Shown here: positions 36,354-45,557 of the stretch, in pieces | Numbering within the stretch: position 1 is the stretch's first letter | Layout: each line of letters starts with the position of its first letter | Assembly: GCF_015355785.1 (NCBI RefSeq) | Contig: NZ_JADKYW010000005.1 | Span: 458,226 to 522,225 of the forward strand | Length of the DNA stretch: 64,000 bases | Direction: 5' to 3' | Source of the DNA: Arthrobacter gandavensis | GTDB lineage: Bacteria; Actinomycetota; Actinomycetes; Actinomycetales; Micrococcaceae | Program-made: the position numbers and the translations under genes | The notes under the pieces: model-generated | The model's input: the letters and a program-made list of their open reading frames with translations, nothing else | Databases searched by the model: none | What the model was told of the DNA's origin: nothing

Positions 36354-36758
36354 CTAAGCCTCGAGCAGATCCGCACGCTGGAAGTAGGCGGCCGTGGCAC
36401 GCGCCGACGGATGACCGGCGTCGGCGTCCGCACCGGCGGCCAGGAGGGTGCGGACAACGTCTGCGTAGCCCTTGAACACGGCACCTGCCAGCGGAGACTG
36501 CCCGCGGTCGTTGAGCGTGTTGACGTCGGCGCCGAGTTCGATAAGCGCCTGCACCGTTCCGGCATGCCCGTGGTAGGCCGCGAGCATCAGGAGGGAATCG
36601 CCCGCCGCGTTGGTGAGTGTGACGGGCACCCCGGCGCTGACGTAGGTCCGCAGCAGTTCAGTGTCCCCCTGGCGGGCGCCGTCGAACAGCCGTTCGGCAA
36701 GTTCAAGCATCTCCGGGTCTGCAGCGTTCGTCGACGCCTGGTCCGGTGTCTCAGTCAT
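36354..36758 (-). CDS. Ankyrin-repeat protein
   Basis: 134 residues with about three ankyrin repeats: GDTELLRTYVSAGVPVTLTNAAGDSLLMLAAYHGHAGTVQALIELGADVN, then DRGQSPLAGAVFKGYADVVRTLLAAGADAD. Such small proteins mediate protein contacts and lack enzymatic motifs. No signal peptide or membrane helix is seen, so it is probably cytoplasmic. The next gene upstream on the same strand (YgfZ-type) ends 63 bp away. Confidence 0.88.
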   Translation of the reverse strand: MTETPDQASTNAADPEMLELAERLFDGARQGDTELLRTYVSAGVPVTLTNAAGDSLLMLAAYHGHAGTVQALIELGADVNTLNDRGQSPLAGAVFKGYADVVRTLLAAGADADAGHPSARATAAYFQRADLLEA

Positions 36759-36821
36759 AAACCTCGTCCTTACCTGCCGGCAGCAGCCGGCAATGATAGT
36801 TCCTGCCCGAAGCGCTCCGCG

Positions 36822-37919
36822 CTAAGCGCGGGAGCGTGGTGTCCGCAGGAGTCCCGTGGGACGGCCCACGGCCTGGCCCGCGTTCGGTGAAACCACGAGT
36901 TCCTGTGCCGCAGCGTAGAGTTCACCTTCGTCTTCGACCACCAGCTGCGCCTCCGGATCCACCGAGCGCTTGACCACCGCCAGGGCAACGGGTCCCATCT
37001 CGTAGTGCTGCGCCACGGAGGTCACTCGGCCAACCACCCGCTCACCGAGTTTGACCGGGCTTTCCGCGGCCGGCAGGGTGTGCTGCGATCCGTCCAGCTG
37101 CAGGAAAACCAGCCGGCGCGGCGGATGGCCCAGGTTGTGCACCCGGGCAATGGTTTCCTGTCCCTTGTAGCAGCCCTTGGAAAGGTGGACCGCGGTCCGG
37201 ATCAGGTCCAGTTCATGCGGAATGCTCTTGTCGTCCGTCTCCGCACCAAGACGCGGGCGCCACGCTGCGATGCGCAGTGCCTCGGCGGCCATGGACCCGG
37301 CCAGGGGCAGTCCGGACGCATCGACCGCGGCTTCGAAGCGTTCCCGGGGAATCAGGTACTCGTACCAGGGACGTTCGTGGCCGGGGTGCGCAGGATCCGC
37401 AGTCTCGGTGTAGGCGTGCCCGCCCGGCCCCACCTGGGGCCAGGGGTCCGTCCAGACGGCGAAGTCCGCCCAGGCCGGTACCGGCGCAACCGAGCCGGCC
37501 ACGGCCCAGTCGGCTGTTACGTCCTGGATCTCCACCCGGAGCATAAATTTCATGCTGTTCAGCCAGGCGGCCAGCTGCGGCGCCTCGGCACCCTCCACGA
37601 TCAGCCAGGCCCGTTCGCCGTCGTCAAGGATGCGGGCGTCATGCTCAATCCGGCCCTGGATGCTCAGCAGCAGCAGTTCCGAGCTTTCGCCCGGACGAAG
37701 GTTGGTGACCTGCTGTGAGGACAGCGTGTTCAGCCAGCTCAGCCTGTCTTCACCGGAGACGGTGACGACGCCGCGGCTGGAGAGGTCGGTTATCGCTTCG
37801 CCGCGGGCCAGCGCACGCTGTTCACGCAGGGGGTCCCCGTAGTGGGCTGCCGTACCGGCGTCGGCGCCGGCAGCTTCGACGGCTCCGGGGCGGGCAAGGA
37901 GAGGGCTTTTGATGCTCAT
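36822..37919 (-). CDS. YgfZ/GcvT-family folate-binding protein
   Basis: A 365-residue member of the YgfZ (IbaG57-like) family, which uses tetrahydrofolate to help assemble or repair iron-sulfur enzymes. The family signature KGCYKGQE is present near residue 250, with the preceding segment LGAETDDKSIPHELDLIRTAVHLS. The N-terminal aminomethyltransferase-like fold is recognisable (ITDLSSRGVVTVSGEDRLSWLNTLSSQ). It lacks the length and residues of glycine-cleavage GcvT. It may be transcribed with the nitrobindin-like gene 57 bp upstream. Confidence 0.9.
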   Translation of the reverse strand: MSIKSPLLARPGAVEAAGADAGTAAHYGDPLREQRALARGEAITDLSSRGVVTVSGEDRLSWLNTLSSQQVTNLRPGESSELLLLSIQGRIEHDARILDDGERAWLIVEGAEAPQLAAWLNSMKFMLRVEIQDVTADWAVAGSVAPVPAWADFAVWTDPWPQVGPGGHAYTETADPAHPGHERPWYEYLIPRERFEAAVDASGLPLAGSMAAEALRIAAWRPRLGAETDDKSIPHELDLIRTAVHLSKGCYKGQETIARVHNLGHPPRRLVFLQLDGSQHTLPAAESPVKLGERVVGRVTSVAQHYEMGPVALAVVKRSVDPEAQLVVEDEGELYAAAQELVVSPNAGQAVGRPTGLLRTPRSRA

Positions 37920-37976
37920 GTCAGGTGCAACGTCCTAGCCGGGTAGTCATATTCCGGTGCCCCCGGGCGGCGGGGA

Positions 37977-38576
37977 TCAGTCCCGTTTCTTGAGGATCGC
38001 GGAGGCATGCGCTTCAAGCGCCTTGCCATCGGCCGCGACATCCCAGCGCCAGTAGAGGTCGCCGTTTACCAGCCCGTAGATTCGGGTGGCGGCGGTGTAC
38101 TCCTTGGAGTTCACGCCGCGCATCACCAGGTCCGTGGTGAGCTGGATCTGCGGGCCCTTGATCTGGCCGTAGTAGAGTTCCGCGATCCCGCCGGGGTGCA
38201 CGATGGTTGCCGTGATGTCGAAGCCGCCGGAGTCGTTGCGGAGTTCTTCAACCTCGTCGGCGCTGCGCAGTGCGGGGACAATGTCCGCGGGGATAAGGCC
38301 CGGGCCGCCGTCGGCGTCGTTCAGCGGGCGGTCCAGAGCCCAAAAGCCGGTCTCAACGGCGAGGGGGCGCAGCACTGTGCCGGACTCGTCCGTCAGCCAG
38401 CTCTCCGCCGTGTACTGCAGGTAAGGCAGGCCGTTCTGCCGGAACGTGACCCGCTGGGAGAAGTGCTCGGACTCCGCGTCGCCTTCACCGAGGCGGCCGG
38501 TTCCTTCCCAGACTCCCAGCAGCCAGGACAGCGGCACGAGTTCGGGCGTGAGGTCTGTGGGGATCTCCATGGGCAT
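37977..38576 (-). CDS. Nitrobindin-like haem-binding beta-barrel (FABP family)
   Basis: 199 residues with the N-terminal motif GVWEGTGRLG (G-x-W-x-G-x-G) of the THAP4/nitrobindin family. The C-terminal histidine in LEAHASAIL is placed like the haem ligand of mycobacterial nitrobindins, which react with NO and isomerise peroxynitrite. Haem binding is inferred. GGAAGGG lies 7 bases upstream of the ATG at 38576. Next to the YgfZ-type gene, it suggests a redox/iron theme for this operon. Confidence 0.8.
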   Translation of the reverse strand: MPMEIPTDLTPELVPLSWLLGVWEGTGRLGEGDAESEHFSQRVTFRQNGLPYLQYTAESWLTDESGTVLRPLAVETGFWALDRPLNDADGGPGLIPADIVPALRSADEVEELRNDSGGFDITATIVHPGGIAELYYGQIKGPQIQLTTDLVMRGVNSKEYTAATRIYGLVNGDLYWRWDVAADGKALEAHASAILKKRD

Positions 38577-38621
38577 GGCCGGACCCTTCCCTGGTCAGTT
38601 CGGGCGATTGTGCGTTTCGGG

Positions 38622-38735
38622 TTACTTCTGGCCTTTGTACAGGCGGGAAACAACAAGGGCTGCGAAACCTGCCATGGCCAGGCCAGTGACACCCAGGAGG
38701 ACAATGAAGAAGATTTCAAGAGCAAGAAGCGACAT
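38622..38735 (-). CDS. 37-residue single-helix membrane peptide
   Basis: An open frame of 38 codons reads MSLLALEIFFIVLLGVTGLA and continues MAGFAALVVSRLYKGQK before TAA. Residues 4-29 form one hydrophobic helix and the C-terminus is basic, as expected of a small inner-membrane protein with the C-terminus in the cytoplasm. GGATGTAGG precedes the ATG. It lies 45 bp upstream of the nitrobindin-like gene on the same strand. Function unknown. Base composition and the clean helix favour a real gene, but its shortness leaves doubt. Confidence 0.6.
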   Translation of the reverse strand: MSLLALEIFFIVLLGVTGLAMAGFAALVVSRLYKGQK

Positions 38736-38793
38736 GCCTACATCCTAACCCGCCCCGCAGGGTCTTTGTCCCTTGTGACTCCCGGCCTCGGAC

Positions 38794-39546
38794 CTAGGGG
38801 ACCAGGAGCCGGCCGGCAAAGTAAACGGCGGTACCCAGTGCCAGCACCGGGGAGGCGCCCGCCGTGATGATTCCCAGGACGCCCGGAGAATCGTCACGGA
38901 TCAGCACGAGCCGGCGTACGGCAACGATCACCGCAGCACACAGCACTCCGACAAAAGCACCCGCCGCCAGAGGCAGTCCGGTAACCAGTGCGGCTGCTCC
39001 GGCGCCGGCAAGGGCCCCGGCAACGACACCAATCGGTGCGGTGATACGGTCCGCAAGCGGAATCAGCGAAATGAGGATGGCCAGTGCTATCGCCGCAGCT
39101 CCGGCAGAGATGAGCCCTTCGGATCCGTTCCCGCCCGGCAGGCGGTCCGCTGCGATCCAGCCCGCTGCCATTCCCGCAACGAGGGCTCCGCCGATCACAC
39201 CGATAGTGGATTCGAGGCGGTGCGGCTGCCCCGTGCCGCGCAGCAGCTGGATGAGGAACACTGCTCCTACTCCCACGGCGACGATGCCGGGCATCCAGGT
39301 GAGCATTGCGGTCGCGGGGGCGAAATACGCGGCAGCAACCCCTCCGGCCCCGACGAGGGCAAGCACCAGGCCCTGGCTCTTGCGTGCGGGGACGCCCAGA
39401 AGGTAGGGCCAGCCGAAGCCGGCTGCTGCGGCCGCAGCTCCGGTGAACAGGGCCACGGCTTCGGGGGAAACAAAGGATGCCGCCGCGATTCCGACCAGTA
39501 CAATTGCCGCCGGCACCGCTATGCTCCAAAGTTTCACCCTAGTCAT
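38794..39546 (-). CDS. Hydrophobic multi-helix membrane protein
   Basis: 250 residues, nearly all hydrophobic, with about eight predicted membrane helices (for example IAVPAAIVLVGIAAASF, LISAGAAAIALAILISLI, GAFVGVLCAAVIVAVRRLV). Residues are Ala/Gly/Val-rich with few charges. It resembles permease-like or DUF-type actinobacterial membrane proteins, but no transport motif is visible. It is divergent from glnR, with 137 bp between the starts. Confidence 0.75.
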   Translation of the reverse strand: MTRVKLWSIAVPAAIVLVGIAAASFVSPEAVALFTGAAAAAAGFGWPYLLGVPARKSQGLVLALVGAGGVAAAYFAPATAMLTWMPGIVAVGVGAVFLIQLLRGTGQPHRLESTIGVIGGALVAGMAAGWIAADRLPGGNGSEGLISAGAAAIALAILISLIPLADRITAPIGVVAGALAGAGAAALVTGLPLAAGAFVGVLCAAVIVAVRRLVLIRDDSPGVLGIITAGASPVLALGTAVYFAGRLLVP

Positions 39547-39683
39547 ACTGCCTTATTACGCAGCGAGGATAAAAGCTACGGTGTGCCGGGCCGCCGCTCG
39601 GTATACTTTCAACCACTCTTCGGCCGCTGGGGACCGGATGGGATATTGTGCCCGATGATGTGCGCCTAACTATCGGAGGAACT

Positions 39684-40394
39684 ATGTCGCACATTCTGCT
39701 CCTGACCAACAGTCCGGGAACATCCGTTGAAGTCCTCCCTGCCCTGGAACTGCTCAATCACAAGGTCCATATTCTTCCAGCGGAGCCTACCGCCCTCCTG
39801 GACATCGACCCGTGCGACGTCGTCCTGGTTGACGCGCGCAAGGACCTCGTTGGGGCGCGCTCACTGACCCAGCTCCTCAAGGCAACCGGCTTGGGCACTC
39901 CCCTGGTACTGGTCCTCACGGAGGGTGGAATGGCCGCGGTCGCTGCCAACTGGCTGGCTGACGACGTCGTCCTGGACACCGCAGGTCCTGCCGAACTGGA
40001 AGCCCGGCTCCGCCTGGCCGTTTCCCGGACCCAGGCGGCCGCGGAGGAAACCGGCACCGAGATCCACGCCTCCGGCGTCGTCATTGATGAGGCCAGCTAC
40101 ACCGCCCGCGTTAGCGGCACGGCCCTGAACCTGACCTACAAAGAGTTTGAACTGCTCAAGTACCTCGCACAGCACCCCGGCCGGGTCTTCACCCGCGACC
40201 AGCTCCTGCATGAGGTGTGGGGCTACGACTACTACGGCGGCACCCGCACTGTGGACGTCCACGTCCGGCGGCTGAGGGCCAAGCTGGGCCCGGACCATGA
40301 GAACCTGATCGGCACCGTCCGCAACGTCGGCTACCGCTTCGCGAAGGCGCGCACCCACGAGGAGCAGGCAGCCGTGGCAGGGCACGAAGCTTAA
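39684..40394 (+). CDS. glnR: GlnR-type winged-helix nitrogen regulator
   Basis: A 236-residue OmpR-type protein whose N-terminus ([24 protein letters not shown]) and segment [39 protein letters not shown] closely follow actinobacterial GlnR, the global regulator of nitrogen assimilation. The receiver lacks the full acidic pocket of phospho-regulators, and no kinase gene is adjacent, as usual for the orphan GlnR. The C-terminal winged helix ([49 protein letters not shown]) is intact. GGAGG lies 5 bases upstream. mshD follows 41 bp downstream. Confidence 0.9.
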   Translation: MSHILLLTNSPGTSVEVLPALELLNHKVHILPAEPTALLDIDPCDVVLVDARKDLVGARSLTQLLKATGLGTPLVLVLTEGGMAAVAANWLADDVVLDTAGPAELEARLRLAVSRTQAAAEETGTEIHASGVVIDEASYTARVSGTALNLTYKEFELLKYLAQHPGRVFTRDQLLHEVWGYDYYGGTRTVDVHVRRLRAKLGPDHENLIGTVRNVGYRFAKARTHEEQAAVAGHEA

Positions 40395-40435
40395 GCCGTC
40401 TCCCGTACTGCGTCCCAAGTGGTTAGTCTTCTTCA

Positions 40436-41407
40436 ATGAGCGAGAACCCCCCGACCACATGGCCTGTCCTCACTATGCGCGGTACCCCGGAAGAATCCGC
40501 GCTCCGCGGCATCCTGGAGCTGGCCGCCGCAGCTGCCGAAGCCGACGGCAATCCCCCTTTCTCCGAGCAGACCCTCGTTGACCTGCGCTCAACCACCGCG
40601 GACCCGGACCGGGTACGGGTCTTCCTGGCACTGACCCATGACGAGCACTCGGACCCTGCCACCGCGCAGGAGCTCGCAGGGGCCGCCGTGCTCACCGTCT
40701 CCGCGGAGGACGAGCCCGGCGTTCTGGAACTGGTGGTCCACCCCAATTACCGCAACAAGGGTGTTGGCACCGCACTGGCCGAGGCGGCACGGAAGGACGC
40801 CGGGCAGGACTTCAAGGCCTGGTCACACGGAAACCATGAAGCGGCGGTGAAGCTCGCTGCCCGCTTCGGCTTCCACCCGGTGCGCGAGCTGTGGCGGATG
40901 CGGCTCTCCCACGACGCGCTGTCCCAGGGCCTGCCCACCGCCAAGGTGCCCGACGGCGTGCAGGTCCGCGCCTTCGTTCCCGGCCAGGATGAGGATGCCT
41001 GGCTTGCGGCAAACGCCGCCGCATTCGTCCACCACCCGGAGCAGGGATCCATGACCAGGACGGACCTCGAAGCGAGAATGGCCGAAGACTGGTTCGACCC
41101 CAACGGTTTCCTGCTGGCCGTCCGCGAATCCGACGGCGAGCTGCTGGGCTTCCACTGGACCAAGGTCCACCCCCGCAGCGGGAGCCACCCTGCAATCGGG
41201 GAAGTCTACGTGGTGGGCGTGACTCCCCAGGCGCAGGGAACGGGACTCGGAAAAGCCCTGACCCTGGCCGGAATCAGCCACCTGCACGAATCCGGCCTGG
41301 ACGCCGTCATGCTCTATGTGGACGCAGACAACACCGCAGCGGTGGCCCTCTACCGCAAGCTGGGTTTCGTGCGCTGGGACGTGGACGTGATGTACGCGGC
41401 CGAATAG
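40436..41407 (+). CDS. mshD: Mycothiol synthase
   Basis: Acetylates Cys-GlcN-Ins in the last step of mycothiol synthesis, the low-molecular-weight thiol of actinobacteria. The product is 323 residues with two GNAT domains: [22 protein letters not shown] in the N-terminal half and [20 protein letters not shown] in the catalytic C-terminal half. The ending [24 protein letters not shown] is diagnostic of MshD. GlnR lies upstream and polyphosphate kinase downstream. Confidence 0.94.
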   Translation: MSENPPTTWPVLTMRGTPEESALRGILELAAAAAEADGNPPFSEQTLVDLRSTTADPDRVRVFLALTHDEHSDPATAQELAGAAVLTVSAEDEPGVLELVVHPNYRNKGVGTALAEAARKDAGQDFKAWSHGNHEAAVKLAARFGFHPVRELWRMRLSHDALSQGLPTAKVPDGVQVRAFVPGQDEDAWLAANAAAFVHHPEQGSMTRTDLEARMAEDWFDPNGFLLAVRESDGELLGFHWTKVHPRSGSHPAIGEVYVVGVTPQAQGTGLGKALTLAGISHLHESGLDAVMLYVDADNTAAVALYRKLGFVRWDVDVMYAAE

Positions 41408-41501
41408 GCCCTGCGCTGCTTGTAGGGTTGAGCATATGGGCCCCGGGCCGTCTGCTCTGCGGGCGGCCCGGGGCCGGCCAGAACTGCCAGGGAGAGACAC
41501 T

Positions 41502-43727
41502 ATGGATTCCGATACCGCAGCCGCCGCTCGGTCGCCCTTTGGGTCGTCCGAGGCGATGCCTGCACCGCGGGCCACACAGGACCGCATCGATATTCCGGAT
41601 TTTGGGCCGGCGCTGCTGCCCAGCGGCGACATCACCCCCGAACGCTTCCTCGACCGGGAGATCAGCTGGCTGCACTTCAACGCCCGGGTACTCGAACTGG
41701 CCGAAGATCCTGATCTCTACCTGCTTGAACGCGTCAATTTCCTCTCCATCTTCGCCTCCAACCTGGACGAGTTCTTCATGGTCCGGGTGGCCGGGCTGAA
41801 GCGGCGCATTGCCACCGGGCTTGCCGTGCCGTCCGCCGCCGGCCTGAGCCCGGTGGAACAGCTGGAACAGATCACCGAGGCCGGCTACCGGCTCCAGCAG
41901 CGGCATGCGGAGGTTTTCGCCCGGCAGATCCGCCCCGCCCTGGAAAATGAAAATATCCATCTGGTGGGCTGGCAGGACCTCGACGACGCTTCCAAAGCCC
42001 AGCTCCACCGGCAGTTCGCCGCCAAGGTCTTCCCCATCCTCACGCCGCTGGCCGTAGACCCGGCACATCCCTTCCCGTACATTTCCGGGCTCTCCCTGAA
42101 CCTCGCCGTCGTGGTCCGCAACCCGGTGAGCGGCAAGGAATTCTTCGCCCGCGTGAAGGTTCCGGACCAGCTCCCGCGCCTCATCTCGGTGGACGGTCCG
42201 CGGGCCGGGAACGTTGCCGGACGCACAGCCCGGTTCATTCCGCTCGAAGACGTCATTGCCGAGCACCTGGACCAGCTCTTCCCCGGCATGGACGTGGTGG
42301 AGCATTACACCTTCCGGGTAACCCGCAACGAGGACCTTGAGGTTGAAGAGGACGACGCCGAGAACCTGCTGCAGGCGCTCGAGAAGGAACTGCTGCGCCG
42401 CCGGTTCGGCCCGCCCGTCCGGCTTGAAGTAACGCCGGACATCAATCCCAGCATCCGGCAGCTGCTCATCCGCGAACTGGGAGTGGAGGCGGACGAGGTG
42501 TACACCCTCCCCGGCCCGCTGGACCTCCGCGGCCTCAGCCCCATCAGCCAGATCGACCGGCCGGACCTGCACTACCCCAAGCAGGTACCGCATACCTCGC
42601 TGCACCTGAAGGAATCCGAGACGTCAAAGCCGGCAGACGTCTTTGCGGCCATGCGCCGCCGGGACATCCTGCTGCACCACCCTTACGATTCCTTCTCCAC
42701 GTCCGTGCAGGCGTTCCTGGAACAGGCGGCGGCGGACCCGCGGGTGCAGGCCATCAAGCAGACCCTGTACCGGACGTCCGGGGACTCCCCCATTGTCGAT
42801 GCGCTGATCGACGCCGCCGAGTCCGGCAAGCAGGTCCTCGCCCTCGTAGAGATCAAGGCCCGCTTCGATGAACAGGCCAACATCTCCTGGGCACGGAAGC
42901 TGGAGCAGGCCGGCGTCCACGTGGTGTACGGAATCGTGGGGCTGAAGACCCACTGCAAGCTGTCCCTGGTGGTTCGCCAGGAGGTCGACGGGCTGCGGCG
43001 CTACTGCCACATCGGGACCGGAAACTACCACCCCCGCACCGCCCGCTACTACGAGGACCTGGGGCTGCTGACGGCAAACGAAAAGGTGGGCGAAGACCTG
43101 ACCAAGCTGTTCAACCAGCTTTCCGGCTACGCCCCCAAGTCCACTTTCAAGCGTTTGCTGGTGGCGCCCCGCTCCGTGCGTTCAGGCCTGATTGACCGGA
43201 TTGAACGCGAGATTGCCAACAAGAAGGCTGGCCTGGACGCCCGGGTCATCATCAAGGTGAATTCAATGGTGGACGAAGCCATCATCGATTCGCTGTACCG
43301 CGCATCGCAGGCCGGAGTCCGCGTAGACGTGATCGTTCGCGGCATCTGCTCGGTGCGGCCGGGGCTTCCCGGCCTCAGCGAAAACATCACCGTGCGGTCC
43401 GTTCTCGGCCGGTTCCTGGAGCACTCCCGGGTATTCGCCTTCGCCAACGGCGGCGAGCCGGTGGTGTACATCGGTTCGGCAGACATGATGCACCGCAACC
43501 TGGACCGCAGGGTGGAAGCCCTGGTCCAGCTCGGATCCGCGGAGGACATCGCGGACCTGATTGAGCTCATGGACCGTTACCTCGACCCGGGTACGGCCAG
43601 CTGGCACCTTGACGCCGACGGCATCTGGACCCGTCACCACAAGGATGAAGAAGGCAGCCCGCTCGAGGACGTGCAGTCCTGGCTGCTCGCTTCCCGCTCG
43701 CGCCAGCGCGCACTGGCCCGCCGCTGA
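41502..43727 (+). CDS. ppk: Polyphosphate kinase 1
   Basis: Membrane-associated enzyme that makes polyphosphate from ATP; 741 residues. The N-terminal domain starts at [23 protein letters not shown]. Autophosphorylation is expected at H484 in [14 protein letters not shown]. The later [12 protein letters not shown] and [18 protein letters not shown] are in the C1/C2 kinase domains. The ATG at 41502 follows GGGAGAG. Its stop overlaps the ATG of a Nudix-SixA gene (TGATG), so the two proteins are translationally coupled. Confidence 0.96.
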   Translation: MDSDTAAAARSPFGSSEAMPAPRATQDRIDIPDFGPALLPSGDITPERFLDREISWLHFNARVLELAEDPDLYLLERVNFLSIFASNLDEFFMVRVAGLKRRIATGLAVPSAAGLSPVEQLEQITEAGYRLQQRHAEVFARQIRPALENENIHLVGWQDLDDASKAQLHRQFAAKVFPILTPLAVDPAHPFPYISGLSLNLAVVVRNPVSGKEFFARVKVPDQLPRLISVDGPRAGNVAGRTARFIPLEDVIAEHLDQLFPGMDVVEHYTFRVTRNEDLEVEEDDAENLLQALEKELLRRRFGPPVRLEVTPDINPSIRQLLIRELGVEADEVYTLPGPLDLRGLSPISQIDRPDLHYPKQVPHTSLHLKESETSKPADVFAAMRRRDILLHHPYDSFSTSVQAFLEQAAADPRVQAIKQTLYRTSGDSPIVDALIDAAESGKQVLALVEIKARFDEQANISWARKLEQAGVHVVYGIVGLKTHCKLSLVVRQEVDGLRRYCHIGTGNYHPRTARYYEDLGLLTANEKVGEDLTKLFNQLSGYAPKSTFKRLLVAPRSVRSGLIDRIEREIANKKAGLDARVIIKVNSMVDEAIIDSLYRASQAGVRVDVIVRGICSVRPGLPGLSENITVRSVLGRFLEHSRVFAFANGGEPVVYIGSADMMHRNLDRRVEALVQLGSAEDIADLIELMDRYLDPGTASWHLDADGIWTRHHKDEEGSPLEDVQSWLLASRSRQRALARR

Positions 43728-44773
43728 TGCACACGGAGGAGCCCGCTGCGGAAGAGCTGCCGCTGGACACTCCCGGCGACGGGCGGGATACCCCGGAAGA
43801 CACGGCCGCCCTCCTGCTCAAAGGCAGGGCGGCGGCGCTGGATCTGACCGGCGACCCCCAGGTGGTCGCCGCCGGGGCCCTGTGCTGGCGAGTGCGGGGC
43901 GACCGGCTGGAAGTATTGCTGATCCACCGGCCACGCTATGACGACTGGTCCTGGCCTAAAGGGAAACTGAACTCCGGGGAGACCGTTCCGGAATGCGCAG
44001 TCCGTGAAGTCAAAGAGGAAATCGGGCTGGATATCCGGCTTGGCATCGCACTGCCTGAAACCCGGTATCCGGTTTCTTCCGGAATCAAGGCCGTGCATTA
44101 CTGGGCCGCCAACGGCACCAACGCCAAGCTGCGGCCGGACGGCAAGGAAGTGGACGGCGTGCGGTGGTGCGCTCCGGAAGAAGCCGCACCGCTCCTGACG
44201 AATCCCACGGACCGGCTTCCGCTGGAGGCACTCGTCACCGCCTATCAGGACGGTGACCTGGACACCTGGCCGCTCATCATTGTCCGCCATGCCAAGGCCA
44301 AGCCCCGTTCGTCCTGGGCACGCGCAGAGGGCGACCGTCCGCTGGCGGCCACCGGACAGCGCCAGGCCAAGGCCGTGGCGCGGCTGCTGCAGGCCTGGCA
44401 TCCGGACCGCGTAGTATCCAGTCCGTGGCTTCGGTGCGTGCAGACCATGGGGCCGTACGTGAATACCCGCAAACCGAAATTCAAGACCGTGGATGCCATC
44501 ACCGAGCACAATGCCAAGCGCAAGCCCGCGAAGGCGCGGCTGGCGGTGGACAACCTGTTCGAGAAGGCCCGGCCGGTGGCATTGTGCACGCATCGTCCGG
44601 TGCTTCCGCTGGTCTTCGGCGTCCTCTCCGAGCAGATGGAGGACAAGATGGCCACACTCCTTCCGGACAAGGACCCGTACCTTGCCCCGGGAGAGATTGT
44701 GGTCTGCCAGGTGAGCCGCCGGAACCCCCGCCGGATTATCTCGCTGGAGCGGTACCGGCCGTTCGACGACTAG
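43727..44773 (+). CDS. Nudix hydrolase fused to SixA-type histidine phosphatase (MutT1-like)
   Basis: 348 residues in two domains. The Nudix box GKLNSGETVPECAVREVKEEIGL is at about 84-106; the histidine phosphatase motif LIIVRHAKAK gives H188. This fusion is the MutT1 type, which in mycobacteria hydrolyses 8-oxo-GTP/dGTP diphosphates and diadenosine polyphosphates. Coupling by a one-base overlap to ppk suggests linked nucleotide/polyphosphate metabolism. The first 45 residues are an acidic, low-complexity extension. Confidence 0.92.
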   Translation: MHTEEPAAEELPLDTPGDGRDTPEDTAALLLKGRAAALDLTGDPQVVAAGALCWRVRGDRLEVLLIHRPRYDDWSWPKGKLNSGETVPECAVREVKEEIGLDIRLGIALPETRYPVSSGIKAVHYWAANGTNAKLRPDGKEVDGVRWCAPEEAAPLLTNPTDRLPLEALVTAYQDGDLDTWPLIIVRHAKAKPRSSWARAEGDRPLAATGQRQAKAVARLLQAWHPDRVVSSPWLRCVQTMGPYVNTRKPKFKTVDAITEHNAKRKPAKARLAVDNLFEKARPVALCTHRPVLPLVFGVLSEQMEDKMATLLPDKDPYLAPGEIVVCQVSRRNPRRIISLERYRPFDD

Positions 44774-44894
44774 CCGGTCCCGGACGCGGCGCCGAGGCCC
44801 GGGGGCCAACGCCCGGCGCTGGGGCCCGGCCGGCTGTGGCCAGCCAAGCCTATCCGTCCTTTTCTCCGCAGTTCAGCGGGCATATTCTGGCCCC

Positions 44895-45419
44895 ATGAGC
44901 AAATTCACTGATCTTCTGAAAGCCCAGATCGGCAACGAATTCAACGCGTCGCAGCAGTACGTGGCCATGGCCGTGTACTTCGACGGCGAGGACCTTCCGC
45001 AGCTGGCCCGCCACTTCTACGCGCAGTCCGTCGAAGAACGTAACCACGCCATGATGCTGGTCCAGTACATGCTGGACCGGGACCTGCCCGTCCATATTCC
45101 GGGAGTCGATCCGGTGAAGAACGACTTCAGCGACGTCGTCGAGCCGATCGCCCTCGCCCTGGACCAGGAGAAGCAGGTGACCTCGCAGATCGAGGCCCTC
45201 TTCGCCGCGGCACGGGAGGAGGGCGATGCGCTGGGCGAGCAGTTCATGCTGTGGTTCCTCAAGGAGCAGGTTGAGGAGGTCGCCTCCATGAGCACCCTGC
45301 TGACCGTCGCCCGCCGGGCGGACAACCTGTTTGACCTCGAAAACTTTCTGGCCCGCGAGCGCGTAGGCGACAGCGGAGCCGATGCGGGCGCTCCGGAGGC
45401 TGCTGGCGGCGCCCTCTAA
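44895..45419 (+). CDS. Ferritin
   Basis: Iron-storage protein of 174 residues with the non-haem ferritin four-helix fold. Ferroxidase-centre residues are visible in NEFNASQQYVAMA, SVEERNHAMMLVQYML and FLKEQVEEVASM. It lacks the methionine haem site arrangement of bacterioferritin, so it is ferritin-like (Ftn/BfrB type). The C-terminal 15 residues are Gly/Ala-rich. A 22-bp-stem palindrome begins one base after the stop codon. Confidence 0.92.
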   Translation: MSKFTDLLKAQIGNEFNASQQYVAMAVYFDGEDLPQLARHFYAQSVEERNHAMMLVQYMLDRDLPVHIPGVDPVKNDFSDVVEPIALALDQEKQVTSQIEALFAAAREEGDALGEQFMLWFLKEQVEEVASMSTLLTVARRADNLFDLENFLARERVGDSGADAGAPEAAGGAL

Positions 45420-45420
45420 A

Positions 45421-45481
45421 CGAGATGACAGAAACTGCCCGTATGAGCGCTGAGACGGGCAGTTTCTGTCATCTCGGTGGG
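45421..45481. repeat. Dispersed palindromic element, copy 2 (22-bp perfect stem)
   Basis: Arms at 45421-45442 and 45455-45476 are perfect complements (22 bp) around a 12-base loop. The right flank GTGGG extends the similarity to copy 1. Aligned without gaps, 61 bp are identical to 12390-12450 at 47 positions. It begins one base after the ferritin stop codon. No U-tract follows on the plus strand. It may act as a transcript end or stability structure as well as a repeat. Confidence 0.85.
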
Positions 45482-45557
45482 GTTGGGGGCTCTTGACGCA
45501 CGGAGTTTTGTACCAGAGACTTGGCACAATCTGACATCCAGAGTCCCGGAGGATCCT

